Source of the DNA: an uncultured Clostridia bacterium
GTDB lineage: Bacteria > Bacillota > Clostridia > TANB77 > CAG-508
DNA length: 64,000 nt
Reading direction: 5' to 3'
Assembly (NCBI GenBank): GCA_934167495.1
Contig: CAKPKP010000006.1
Span: 27,487 to 91,486 of the forward strand
The notes beneath the pieces are model-generated. The model was not told the origin of the DNA. It saw only the letters and a list, made by a program, of their open reading frames with translations, and searched no databases. Every line of letters starts with the position of its first letter. Within the stretch, counting starts at the first letter, position 1. Positions 18,885 through 28,067 of the stretch are shown in pieces. Position numbers and translations under genes: made by a program.

Positions 18885-19823
18885 ATGGCAAATAAACTTC
18901 AAGTTATAGTTATAGCTGGGCCAACTGCTTCAGGTAAAACTGCACTTTCAATAGAATTAGCAAAGAAAATAAATGGAGAAATCATTTCATGTGATTCTAT
19001 GCAAATTTATAAATATATGGATATAGGAACTGCAAAAGTAACTGAAAATGAAAAGTCTGGAATTTGCCATTATCTTATAGATATCATTGAACCTAATCAA
19101 AGGTATAGTGTTTCAAATTATAAAAATGATGCTGAAAAAGCAATAGAAGAAATTTTAAATAAAGGAAAAACTCCAATAATAGTTGGCGGAACAGGATTAT
19201 ATATTGATTCGCTAATATATGGAATAGAATATCCAGAAATTATTTTAGATGAAGAATATAGAGAATACTTAAATAAGATAGCTGAAACAGAAGAAGGATT
19301 AGAAAAATTATATAATGAAGCTAAAAAAATAGATGAAGAAGCTATGAAAAAAATTAGTCAAAATGACAAAAAACGCATTTTAAGAATTTTAGAAATATAT
19401 AAAGCAACTGGAAAAAACAAAACAGAACAAGAGATTGAATCACGAAAAAATGAAGTAAAATACGATTATAAAGTATTTGCTCTAAATATGGATAGAGAAT
19501 TATTATATAGTAGAATAAATAAAAGAGTCGATATAATGTTTGAAAAAGGACTTATAGATGAAGTAGAAAAAATCTACAAAAAGTATAGTAGTTTTCCAAC
19601 AGCTATGCAAGGATTGGGGTATAAAGAGGTTGTTGAATATTTAGATAACAAAGTATCAAAAGAAGAAATGGTTGAAAAAATTAAACAAGAAACCAGAAGA
19701 TATGCTAAAAGACAACTTACATGGTTTAGAAAAAATAAAGAAACAGTATGGCTAGATGCAACAAATGATATACAAAATAATATAAAAATTATTTTGGAGG
19801 TATGTAGTGGAGAATCAAAATAA
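18885..19823 (+). CDS. miaA: tRNA dimethylallyltransferase MiaA
   Basis: MiaA adds dimethylallyl to A37 of UNN-decoding tRNAs. The P-loop (GPTASGKTALS), ISCDSMQIYKYMDIGTAK, VGGTGLYIDSL and QLTWFRKNK are all present; 312 aa is normal. The ribosome site is weak (GAAGGGA about 13 nt upstream). The gene's last 17 nt overlap the next gene, whose GTG start follows GGAGG inside miaA. Confidence 0.97.
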   Translation: MANKLQVIVIAGPTASGKTALSIELAKKINGEIISCDSMQIYKYMDIGTAKVTENEKSGICHYLIDIIEPNQRYSVSNYKNDAEKAIEEILNKGKTPIIVGGTGLYIDSLIYGIEYPEIILDEEYREYLNKIAETEEGLEKLYNEAKKIDEEAMKKISQNDKKRILRILEIYKATGKNKTEQEIESRKNEVKYDYKVFALNMDRELLYSRINKRVDIMFEKGLIDEVEKIYKKYSSFPTAMQGLGYKEVVEYLDNKVSKEEMVEKIKQETRRYAKRQLTWFRKNKETVWLDATNDIQNNIKIILEVCSGESK

Positions 19824-21061
19824 AAATAAAGTAAAAGATATAACAATTAAAATATTACTAGGAATTGTATTTTGCTTTTTTATATTATATGTATTGTATA
19901 ATGCTTTAAAATTTATAAAGACTCCAACAGATGTTTTTGTTGTAAAAGAACGGAAAAATATCTAGTGAGGAAAGTTTAGAAGGCTATGTCATTAGAGATG
20001 AAATTGTACTAGAGGGTGAAAACTATAAAAATGGTATGATACAAATAAAAAATGAAGGAGAACGTGTAGCAAAAGACGAAAATGTATTTAGATACTATTC
20101 TAATAGTGAAGAGAATATAAAACAAAAAATTTCTAGTCTAGATGATGAAATAACAGAGGCTTTATCTAATGAAACAAATATATTTTCTAGCGATATTGAA
20201 ATAATTGAAAAACAAATAGATACAATATTAGATAACTTATATAAAACAAACGATATACAGAAAATAAATGAATATGATAAAAATATAAGTTCATACATAA
20301 ATAAAAAATCAAAGATTGCAGGAGAGTTTAGTGCTTCTGGTTCTGAAATAAGTAGACTTATGGAGGAAAGAAATTCATATGAAGAACAATTAAAAAATAA
20401 TGCAGAGATATTAAAAGCACCTGTAAGTGGGATTGTTTCATATAAAGTAGATGGATATGAAAATGTATTAGGATGTACAGATTTTTCTTATTTAAATTCT
20501 GATATATTAAAAAGTTTAGATGTAAAAACTGGTGCTATGATTGAGAATAATTCTGAAAAAGGAAAAGTAGTAAATAATTTTGTTGCATATATTGCAATAA
20601 TAGGACAATCTGAAAGAGCTTTAGCGGCAAAAGTAAACGATACAGTAACATTAAGATTATCAAATTTAGATGAAATAAAAGGAAAAGTAGTATATGTTTC
20701 AGAAGAAAGTAAAGATAAAAATATAGTAGTATTTGAGATAAACAATTCGATAGAATATTTAGTAAATTATAGAAAAATATCTTTAGATATTGTTTGGTGG
20801 TCAGATAAAGGTAAAAAAGTAAGTAACTCTAGTATTATAGAAGATAATGATTTATCTTATGTAATCCGAAATAAGGCGGGATATTTAGAAAAAGTCTTAG
20901 TTAAAGTATTAAGACAAAATGATACATATTCAATTATAGATAATTATACAAAAGATGAATTAGAAAAAATGGGATATACTGCAGAACAAATAAAACAGAT
21001 GAATACACTAAAATTGTATGATGAAATCATATATCATCCTACAAAAGAAATGTTACAATAA
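19807..21061 (+). CDS. HlyD-like membrane-anchored protein, split by a +1 shift at CGG
   Basis: GTG 19807 follows GGAGG and begins MENQNKNKVKDITIK, then one membrane segment (residues about 15-35). The first frame meets CGG at 19951 and stops at TAG 19960. Skipping C19951 gives VVKEGKISSEESLEGYVIRDE and continues to 21061, about 417 aa in total. The rest shows a lipoyl-like half (ILKAPVSGIVSYKVDG), a coiled-coil and a C-terminal region like HlyD_2-type proteins found beside sepF in clostridia. It probably links envelope processes to division; this is inferred. Without the shift the product would lack its membrane anchor. Confidence 0.85.
19951..19954 (+). other. CGG-A frameshift site in the HlyD-like gene
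   Basis: The frame reads AAA GAA CGG. Dropping C19951 gives AAA GAA GGA AAA ATA and restores the frame. No SD-like sequence or obvious hairpin accompanies it. Confidence 0.8.
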
Positions 21062-21103
21062 AATTACAGAAATGTTTTTTTTGTATAACAACAGAAAAAA
21101 GTA

Positions 21104-21134
21104 TTGACAATATTTAAAAAAAGTTAGATACTAT
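21104..21134 (+). promoter_or_regulatory. likely sepF-divIVA promoter
   Basis: TTGACA (21104-21109) is followed 17 nt later by GATACT (21127-21132). It lies about 45 nt upstream of the sepF start. Confidence 0.5.
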
Positions 21135-21178
21135 AGTAAATTATTAATTACGAATGAAAATTTTAGGAGGTTTATATA

Positions 21179-21640
21179 ATGTCAGGAGTTGTAATGAACA
21201 AAATTTTAGATTTTTTTGGAGTTGAAGGGGAAACAGAAGAAGAAGAGAACGATTTAGATTATGGATATGAAAACGAAGTAGATGAAGAGGAAGATACAGA
21301 AGATAGAGGAATATTCAAAAGAAAAAAAGTAGTAAGCATGCCACAAGTACAACAAGTTAAAATGAAAATAGCAAAACCAACTACTTTTGAACAATCAGAA
21401 GATATTTGTAATTTATTAAAAGAAAGAAATTCTATAGTTGTTAACTTAGAATATGTTAACAAAGATGTAGCTAGAAGAATAGTTGATTTTATAAGTGGAG
21501 CTGTTCATGCATTAGATGGACATATTGAAAAAGTTTCAAATTCAATATTTGTAGTAGCACCATGCAACTATAATATAGTTAACGACATGATGTCAAAAGA
21601 AGAATTAAAAAATAAATTATCTGTATCATGGTTAAAATAA
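21179..21640 (+). CDS. sepF: cell division protein SepF
   Basis: SepF tethers FtsZ to the membrane and organises the septal ring. The N-terminal amphipathic helix (MNKILDFFGVE), an acidic linker and the C-terminal SepF fold (SEDICNLLKERNSIVVNLEY, RRIVDFISGAVHALDG) are clear. The length is 153 aa. TTTTAGGAGGT precedes the ATG. divIVA follows after 19 nt, and the YggS/YlmE gene often found upstream is absent here. Confidence 0.95.
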   Translation: MSGVVMNKILDFFGVEGETEEEENDLDYGYENEVDEEEDTEDRGIFKRKKVVSMPQVQQVKMKIAKPTTFEQSEDICNLLKERNSIVVNLEYVNKDVARRIVDFISGAVHALDGHIEKVSNSIFVVAPCNYNIVNDMMSKEELKNKLSVSWLK

Positions 21641-21659
21641 TTTTATAGGAGGATAAGTA

Positions 21660-22106
21660 ATGCTTACACCATTAGACATAGAAAATAAAAAATTCCAAAA
21701 ACAAATCAAAGGATATAATGTAGAAGAAGTAGATGATTTTCTAGATGATTTAACAGTAGATTACGAAAAAATATATAAAGAAAATGCTACATTAAATGAA
21801 GAAAATGCAAAATTAAAAAAAGACTTAGAACATTATAGAACAGTTGAGCATACACTTCAAAATACTTTGGTAATGGCTCAAACAACAGCAGAAGATATAA
21901 AGAAAATAGCCAAACAACAAGCAGACCAAATAATTAAAGATGCTCAAGCTGAAGTTAAAACCTCACTAGAAGAATTAAATAGAAAAGAATTAGATAAAAA
22001 GAAAGAATTAGAAGATCTAAAGAAACAAATAGATATCTATAAAGCTAAAATGGAAGCTTTGTTAATATCACAACTAGAATTGTTAAAAGATATAAATGAA
22101 GAATAG
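21660..22106 (+). CDS. divIVA: DivIVA-domain cell division protein
   Basis: DivIVA forms curvature-sensing coiled-coil oligomers at poles and septa. It begins MLTPLDIENKKFQKQIKGY with the conserved membrane-binding turn and VEEVDDFLDDL, followed by long coiled coil. At 148 aa it is short but within range. ATAGGAGGATAAGT precedes the ATG. Confidence 0.93.
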   Translation: MLTPLDIENKKFQKQIKGYNVEEVDDFLDDLTVDYEKIYKENATLNEENAKLKKDLEHYRTVEHTLQNTLVMAQTTAEDIKKIAKQQADQIIKDAQAEVKTSLEELNRKELDKKKELEDLKKQIDIYKAKMEALLISQLELLKDINEE

Positions 22107-22134
22107 AGAAAATTTAATTCTCTTTCTTTTTTTT
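22105..22134 (+). terminator. sepF-divIVA terminator
   Basis: AGAGAA and TTCTCT form a short stem, followed by TTTCTTTTTTTTT. Confidence 0.65.
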
Positions 22135-22265
22135 TACCTTTATAGAGGAGTATTGCATATTTCATAAAAGTGTGATTAAATATAACAATAAATAAAAAGA
22201 ATTGTTACAAAAAATGTAAAGAAATATTACAATGTTAAGTATATGTTACAATTTGGTTAATAGTA

Positions 22266-22293
22266 TTGACTTATTTTGAAAATAGAATAAAAT
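22266..22293 (+). promoter_or_regulatory. likely rsmD promoter
   Basis: TTGACT (22266-22271), a 16-nt spacer, then TAAAAT (22288-22293), about 25 nt before the start codon. Confidence 0.5.
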
Positions 22294-22316
22294 GGTATAT
22301 ATAGAAGAGGTTTACT

Positions 22317-22874
22317 ATGAGAGTAATAAGTGGAAACTCTAGAGGAAGTAAATTATTTTCTTTAGAAGGAGAAAATACAAGACCAACCTTAGATAGAGTT
22401 AAAGAATCTTTATTTAATATAATTCAAAATAATATTGTAGATAGTAATGTTTTGGATTTGTTTGCTGGAAGTGGAGCTTTAGGAATTGAATGTTTGAGTA
22501 GAGGAGCAAGTAAAGTTATATTTTCAGATAATAGCAGTGATGCAATAAACATAATAAATAAGAATTTAGAAAAAACAAAACTTAAATCTAAATCAATTGT
22601 AATAAATAAAGATTATTTAAAAGTATTAGAAGAATTAAGCAATGAAAAATTTGATTTGATTTTTTTAGATCCACCTTATAAAACAGATTATGCTATAGAG
22701 TCTCTTAAAATAATAACAAGTAAAAAGATGTTAGAAGAAAATGGAATTATAGTTCTTGAAACAGATAGACAAGAAGAAATTTTGAAAAATATAGAAAATA
22801 TAAATATTAATATTGCGGATATAAGAAAATATGGAAGAGTTAGTCTTATATTTTTGAACGGAAGGGGTAAGTAA
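22317..22874 (+). CDS. rsmD: 16S rRNA (guanine966-N2)-methyltransferase RsmD
   Basis: RsmD methylates a 16S rRNA guanine using S-adenosylmethionine. The SAM-binding motif (LDLFAGSGALGIECLSRG) and the catalytic DPPY (LIFLDPPYKTD) are present; 185 aa is normal. coaD, often next to rsmD, is missing here. The next gene overlaps by one base (TAATG). Confidence 0.95.
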   Translation: MRVISGNSRGSKLFSLEGENTRPTLDRVKESLFNIIQNNIVDSNVLDLFAGSGALGIECLSRGASKVIFSDNSSDAINIINKNLEKTKLKSKSIVINKDYLKVLEELSNEKFDLIFLDPPYKTDYAIESLKIITSKKMLEENGIIVLETDRQEEILKNIENININIADIRKYGRVSLIFLNGRGK

Positions 22875-23353
22875 TGGAGATTTTTACACTTTTAGAAACT
22901 TTAGAGGAAATTTTAGAAAAAAGTAAAACATTACCTTTAGTAAACAAAAGTATTGTTGAAAAAGAAGAAATATTAGAAATAATTAAAGAAATTAGACTTA
23001 AGTTACCAGATGAATTAAAACAAGCTAAATGGATTAAAGAAGAAAGAAATAGAATAATTCAAGAAGCACAAAAAGAAGCAGATGACATTGTTAAAGAAGC
23101 AGAAAACAGAATAATTTCTATGATTGATGAACATGAAATTACTAAAAAAGCTTATGAACAAAAAACACAAATTATAGAAAATGCAAATGAGATGTCAAGA
23201 GAAATGTCAAGAAGCACTAAAGAATATGCTGACGGTATTTTAAGTGAAATCGAAAAAACAATTACTGGTTTAGAAGAAAATATGGATAACATAAATCTTA
23301 CATTGAAAAACGCAATTGAATTGATTCAAAATAATAGAAATGAATTAAAATAA
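22874..23353 (+). CDS. coiled-coil protein downstream of rsmD
   Basis: This is a 159-aa Lys/Glu-rich helical protein with no membrane segment. The central part (AQKEADDIVKEAENRI) resembles the heptad pattern of DivIVA or ATP synthase b-type stalks. Genes of this type follow rsmD-coaD in many clostridia and are often loosely called ATPase; I see no P-loop. It overlaps rsmD by one base, so translation is coupled. Function unknown. Confidence 0.75.
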   Translation: MEIFTLLETLEEILEKSKTLPLVNKSIVEKEEILEIIKEIRLKLPDELKQAKWIKEERNRIIQEAQKEADDIVKEAENRIISMIDEHEITKKAYEQKTQIIENANEMSREMSRSTKEYADGILSEIEKTITGLEENMDNINLTLKNAIELIQNNRNELK

Positions 23354-23371
23354 TTAATATTTAAAATACTA

Positions 23372-23400
23372 GAGGCGTAAAGTTTTATGTTTTACGCCTC
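23372..23400. terminator. hairpin after the rsmD unit
   Basis: GAGGCGTAAA (23372-23381) and TTTACGCCTC (23391-23400) form a 10-bp stem with a T-rich loop. No T run follows, so termination strength is uncertain. Confidence 0.6.
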
Positions 23401-23426
23401 AAATTTGTATACAGGGAGGAAATACT

Positions 23427-25898
23427 TTGGGAAGAAAAAAGAAGAGCTCAAAAAAGAAACAAAAGAAAAACGTATTTAATATAGATGTAGCTGTAGTTTT
23501 TATGATAGTTTTAAGCATATTATTATTCGTTCTAATATATTCAAATGCAGGAGTACTAGGCGAAGTATTAAGTCCTATGCTAGGTGGAATGATAGGCTTT
23601 ATCAAATATATAATTCCAGTTGGAACTTTTGCTATAGCAATTTGCATGGTTAAAGATGATAAAGATTATCTATTTTCAAAATTAATGCAATATCTTGTAT
23701 TTTTAGCATGTGTTGCGGGTATGATGACTATATATCAAATTTCAAAAGGAAATATAAATACTAGTTTAGAATTTGAGAAAGTTATACAAGTTGCTTATGA
23801 TTTAGGAATAAAAAATATTGGTGGAGGAACTATAGGTGCTGTAATATCTGTGCCACTAATAAAACTACTTGGAATGTTTGGTGCAACTATATTATTGTTA
23901 GGAATAGCTGTAATGCTTTTAATATTTACTTTTGGTATAAGACCTTCAGAAATTATTATAGCTATACTAGAAAGAATGAATGAAAGAAAAGACGAAATTG
24001 CTGAAGGAAGAGCTGAAGCAATGGATGAAATAAAAGAAAGAAGATTAAAATTAAAACAAGATAAACAAGCAAGAATAAACAATAAAAATAGTCAAGCAAG
24101 AAAAAATGTGATGAGAGAAGAAATTACAGGAGGATTAGATACTCCTTCTCATGAAATAGGCGAAGAAGAAATACAAATAAATATTCCAAATCATGAGGTC
24201 ATGGATGATGGAAAAAATAATAAAGCTAAAAAGGAATCAAAATTTAAACTATTTAAACATGATGATGATTTAATTCCAGAGAAAAAAGTAGAAAAACCAA
24301 ATCCAAATGAAATTGAAGCAAATTTATTTAAAAAAGTGGAAGAGGTAAAAGAAGAAAAAACTAAATATGAATTACAATTAGACACAAATATAACTGAAGT
24401 AGACGATGAAAATTATGAATTTCCTCCAATTGAGCTTATGAAGCAAGGAGAAGTTAAAAATTTAAAAGGCGGAAAAAAAGCATTAACAGATACAGCTGCA
24501 AGATTACAAAAAACTTTATACAGTTTTGGTGTATCTGCAAAAGTTGAGAACGTTTCTGTAGGACCTGCAATAACAAGATATGAATTAAAACCAGCAGAAG
24601 GTGTAAGAGTTAGTAAAATAGCTAAATTATCAGATGATATAGCTCTAAACTTAGCAGCAGAAAGTATAAGAATAGAAGCTCCTATTCCAGGAAAACAAGC
24701 TGTTGGAATAGAAATACCAAATTCAGAAAAAGAAGTAGTACATTTAAGAGATATTATAGAATCAGATAAATTTCAAGATGCAGAAAGTAAGTTAGCATTT
24801 GCTCTTGGAAAAGACGTAGGTGGAGAAGCAATAGTAACAGATATTGCAAAAATGCCTCACGTATTAATAGCTGGTTCTACTGGTTCTGGAAAGAGTGTAT
24901 GTATTAATACATTAATTACTAGTATATTATATAAGGCTAAACCAAGTGAAGTCAAACTTGTTATGGTTGACCCAAAAGTTGTTGAATTATCAGTATATAA
25001 TGGAATACCACATTTATTAATACCAGTTGTTACAGATCCTAAAAAGGCTGCAGGTGCATTAGCTTGGGCAGTACAAGAAATGGTTAATAGATATGGAAAA
25101 TTTGCTGAAAAAGGTGTAAGAGATATAAAAGGTTATAATGAACTTATGAAAGAAGATGGAGAAGAAGGAAAATTACCACAGATAGTAATTATAATCGATG
25201 AGCTTGCAGATTTAATGATGGTTGCACCAAATGATGTTGAAGATGCAATTTGTAGATTAGCACAGATGGCAAGAGCAGCAGGAATGCATTTAGTTATAGC
25301 AACACAAAGACCATCAGTAGATGTAATAACAGGTATAATTAAAGCAAATGTACCTTCAAGAATAGCTTTTGCTGTGTCATCACAAATAGATTCTAGAACA
25401 ATACTAGATATGGCTGGTGCAGAAAAGCTATTAGGAAAAGGAGATATGTTATTTTACCCAGTTGGAGTATCAAAACCTGTAAGAATTCAAGGTGCTTTTG
25501 TTTCAGATAAAGAAGTTGAAAAAATAGTTGACTTTTTAAAAGCATCTACAGACGGAAAAACAATATATAATGAAGATATATTAGAAAAAATAGAAAAAGC
25601 AAATACATCAGACAGAGAACTTGAAAACTCAGAAGATGATGAAGCAGATCCATTTTTGGAGGAAGCAATTGAAACAGTAATAGATATAGGACAAGCTTCT
25701 ACATCATTTATTCAAAGAAGATTTAAAGTTGGATATGCAAGAGCAGGAAGAATAATTGATCAAATGGAAGAAAGAGGTATTATTTCTGGATATGAAGGAA
25801 GTAAACCAAGACAAGTATTAATGTCTAAAGAAAGATGGGCTGAGTTAAAAATGGCAAAACCAGCTCAAGTTACTCAAGAAGCTAATACAGAAGAATAA
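23427..25898 (+). CDS. ftsK: DNA translocase FtsK/SpoIIIE
   Basis: This hexameric motor pumps chromosomal DNA across the septum in division or sporulation. A Lys-rich N terminus, four or so membrane segments (residues about 18-165), a charged linker and the motor domain follow in order. Walker A is AGSTGSGKSVCIN; Walker B lies near IIIDELADLMM. The C-terminal gamma winged helix is visible (STSFIQRRFKVGYARAGRIID). The start is TTG after CAGGGAGGAAATAC. The length (823 aa) is normal. The sequence cannot separate FtsK from SpoIIIE. Confidence 0.95.
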   Translation: MGRKKKSSKKKQKKNVFNIDVAVVFMIVLSILLFVLIYSNAGVLGEVLSPMLGGMIGFIKYIIPVGTFAIAICMVKDDKDYLFSKLMQYLVFLACVAGMMTIYQISKGNINTSLEFEKVIQVAYDLGIKNIGGGTIGAVISVPLIKLLGMFGATILLLGIAVMLLIFTFGIRPSEIIIAILERMNERKDEIAEGRAEAMDEIKERRLKLKQDKQARINNKNSQARKNVMREEITGGLDTPSHEIGEEEIQINIPNHEVMDDGKNNKAKKESKFKLFKHDDDLIPEKKVEKPNPNEIEANLFKKVEEVKEEKTKYELQLDTNITEVDDENYEFPPIELMKQGEVKNLKGGKKALTDTAARLQKTLYSFGVSAKVENVSVGPAITRYELKPAEGVRVSKIAKLSDDIALNLAAESIRIEAPIPGKQAVGIEIPNSEKEVVHLRDIIESDKFQDAESKLAFALGKDVGGEAIVTDIAKMPHVLIAGSTGSGKSVCINTLITSILYKAKPSEVKLVMVDPKVVELSVYNGIPHLLIPVVTDPKKAAGALAWAVQEMVNRYGKFAEKGVRDIKGYNELMKEDGEEGKLPQIVIIIDELADLMMVAPNDVEDAICRLAQMARAAGMHLVIATQRPSVDVITGIIKANVPSRIAFAVSSQIDSRTILDMAGAEKLLGKGDMLFYPVGVSKPVRIQGAFVSDKEVEKIVDFLKASTDGKTIYNEDILEKIEKANTSDRELENSEDDEADPFLEEAIETVIDIGQASTSFIQRRFKVGYARAGRIIDQMEERGIISGYEGSKPRQVLMSKERWAELKMAKPAQVTQEANTEE

Positions 25899-25922
25899 TA
25901 ATTAAGAAAGGAGTTTTGGATT

Positions 25923-27473
25923 TTGAATAAAGGTAAAAGATTTTTTTCTAAATTAAAAAATTATAATAAATTACTTGAAGAAGTACTAGAAAAAAAATAT
26001 TTTTCTGGAAATGCCAAAAATATTTTATTAAGCATGGCTTACAAAATTGAAAACTCATATGATGATTATAAAACTGTAAAAAGAAATGTTAAAACAAAAG
26101 ATGAATTTCTTGTTGAAACAATATATAATGTTCAAAATTATTGTGAACATATAAAATTAGTAGAGCCTAATAGTGAAAAAGCAGAATTATTAAAAAAATA
26201 TAATGTTTTAGCACTTACGAATGAAAAGGAAAAAAGCATTTTATCATTTCCAACAGAAATGGCTCTTTTATATGCCATATCAGACATTTCACCTAAATAT
26301 TTTTATATAGATGAAGATTATACATTAAGAAAACAATTTCAATATATGTTAGTTGATGGGTACAATCAAAACAATATTGAAATATTAAAAAATTTTAATG
26401 GTTGGTCATGGTTTAATGAATATGATGAAACTTTAAATTTTGTGAATAATTTAATTTATCAAAATTTATTGATGTTATTAGGAGAAAAATTTTTAAATAA
26501 TTGGAAAGAAAATTATACTCAAAATGTAGATAATATATATGAATTAAAAAATAAACTATCAATATTATATGGAAAAATTAATATGCAACGATTTTATATT
26601 TCAATGTGTAGAGTATTGATATTAAATTCAAGAAATAGAAATAAAATTATAAGAAAATTTGATAGAGTAAAATATGAACTTGAAAGAATAAGCAATAAAA
26701 AAACTTTTTTAGATAGTGTTTCAGAAGAAAAAATAGAAGTTACAAAAAGAATAAAAAATATAGAAATTATAATGAAAAAAGAAATATTATTAAAAAAAGA
26801 ATTAAAGAAAAGAAATGATAAATTAGATAGCGATAAAAGAATACATAGTGTTAAACAACTAGTTCAAATATTAGAAAGAGAAAAGAATGAATATCAGAAA
26901 ATAATTAATCATTTAACTGAAATAGTAAAACCAAAAAATTATTTAATATATAAAGAACAATTAGACCAACAATACGATATAATAAGAGAATTAGAAGAAG
27001 CTGATTTAGAAGAGGAAATTGTAAAACTTCAAAAAGCATTTTTATCTTGTATGACACAAAAATTGCAAAATGTTCATACAAGAGATGATATTATAGATAT
27101 GATATATGAAATAAGATATTATAGAAAAATATATATGTATCATGAAAAAATGGTTAAAGATTATAAAAATATAGAAAATAGAATAGAAAAACTTTTAAAA
27201 GAAATAATTACAATTTCTTGCAAGTTTGGAATAATAAATATCTTTTGTATGGATATAAATTATAATTATGAATTAGTATCTTTATTTTTAGATACTGATA
27301 TAATAGAATTAGAAGAAATAAAATTATTATTAAAATTAAATTATTCTAAAAATAAATTGAAAGTAATTGTATATGATAAAGATATTGTTGAAAAAGAAGT
27401 AGAACTAAAATTTGATTTATCCGAAAAAGATTTAAAAGTAAAACTTAATAGGCCAGTAAGAATTTTTTTATAA
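25923..27473 (+). CDS. unknown 516-aa protein downstream of ftsK
   Basis: TTG 25923 follows AAAGGAGT. The N-terminal half is rich in aromatic residues and helices (WSWFNEYDETLNFVNNLIY), and the middle (about 230-400) is coiled coil. No signal peptide, membrane segment or known catalytic motif is seen. I do not recognise it. It is closely spaced (24 nt after ftsK, 18 nt before the next gene), so it probably belongs to the ftsK transcript. Confidence 0.7.
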   Translation: MNKGKRFFSKLKNYNKLLEEVLEKKYFSGNAKNILLSMAYKIENSYDDYKTVKRNVKTKDEFLVETIYNVQNYCEHIKLVEPNSEKAELLKKYNVLALTNEKEKSILSFPTEMALLYAISDISPKYFYIDEDYTLRKQFQYMLVDGYNQNNIEILKNFNGWSWFNEYDETLNFVNNLIYQNLLMLLGEKFLNNWKENYTQNVDNIYELKNKLSILYGKINMQRFYISMCRVLILNSRNRNKIIRKFDRVKYELERISNKKTFLDSVSEEKIEVTKRIKNIEIIMKKEILLKKELKKRNDKLDSDKRIHSVKQLVQILEREKNEYQKIINHLTEIVKPKNYLIYKEQLDQQYDIIRELEEADLEEEIVKLQKAFLSCMTQKLQNVHTRDDIIDMIYEIRYYRKIYMYHEKMVKDYKNIENRIEKLLKEIITISCKFGIINIFCMDINYNYELVSLFLDTDIIELEEIKLLLKLNYSKNKLKVIVYDKDIVEKEVELKFDLSEKDLKVKLNRPVRIFL

Positions 27474-27491
27474 ATTAAGTAGGAGATAAAA

Positions 27492-27932
27492 ATGAGAAAA
27501 AAAGTAATTATTTTATTTATTATTTGTATAATTATAGCTATAATATCTATTATATTTATAAGTAATAAAAATCAGAAACAAGAAAATCAAAATAATGAAA
27601 ATGTGTATTATATAGAATTGCAAGATGGCACTAAGCAAAATGTTAGTCCAAAAATATCAGAAAAAAAGACTTTTGAAAATTTAGATATAGTAAATGCTAG
27701 TATTGTTTATTCAGATAATATATGCAAAATGAAGTTAAATGTAGAAAACAATTCAGATATTAAATCAGATGATATGATAATTAAAATAAATATTTTTGAT
27801 ATCAATAATGATATCATGATTACTTTAACTGGCTTTGTCGCTGAAATAAGTCCAGGAAAATCAATAGAAGTAAATTTAGATTCAAGTTTTGATTATTCAA
27901 ATGCATATGATTATGAAATTTTAAGAAAATAA
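27492..27932 (+). CDS. membrane-anchored 146-aa protein with a small beta-domain
   Basis: One N-terminal membrane segment (VIILFIICIIIAIISIIF) is followed by an extracytoplasmic beta-rich region (IVYSDNICKMKLNVENNS, ISPGKSIEVNLD). The pattern resembles FxLYD-type small domains of Firmicutes envelope proteins. It could be a lipoprotein-like anchor or sensor; no function is known. GTAGGAGATAAA precedes the ATG. Confidence 0.7.
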   Translation: MRKKVIILFIICIIIAIISIIFISNKNQKQENQNNENVYYIELQDGTKQNVSPKISEKKTFENLDIVNASIVYSDNICKMKLNVENNSDIKSDDMIIKINIFDINNDIMITLTGFVAEISPGKSIEVNLDSSFDYSNAYDYEILRK

Positions 27933-28067
27933 TGCTAGAAATGGAAAAGTGTAAAAAGCATATTACAAATATTTTACAATATGTTTACAAAGAGGTAATA
28001 TAGATTGTAAAATCATATAGAATGTGATAAAAATATAATAGGATATTAATGAAAAGGAGATTTTAAT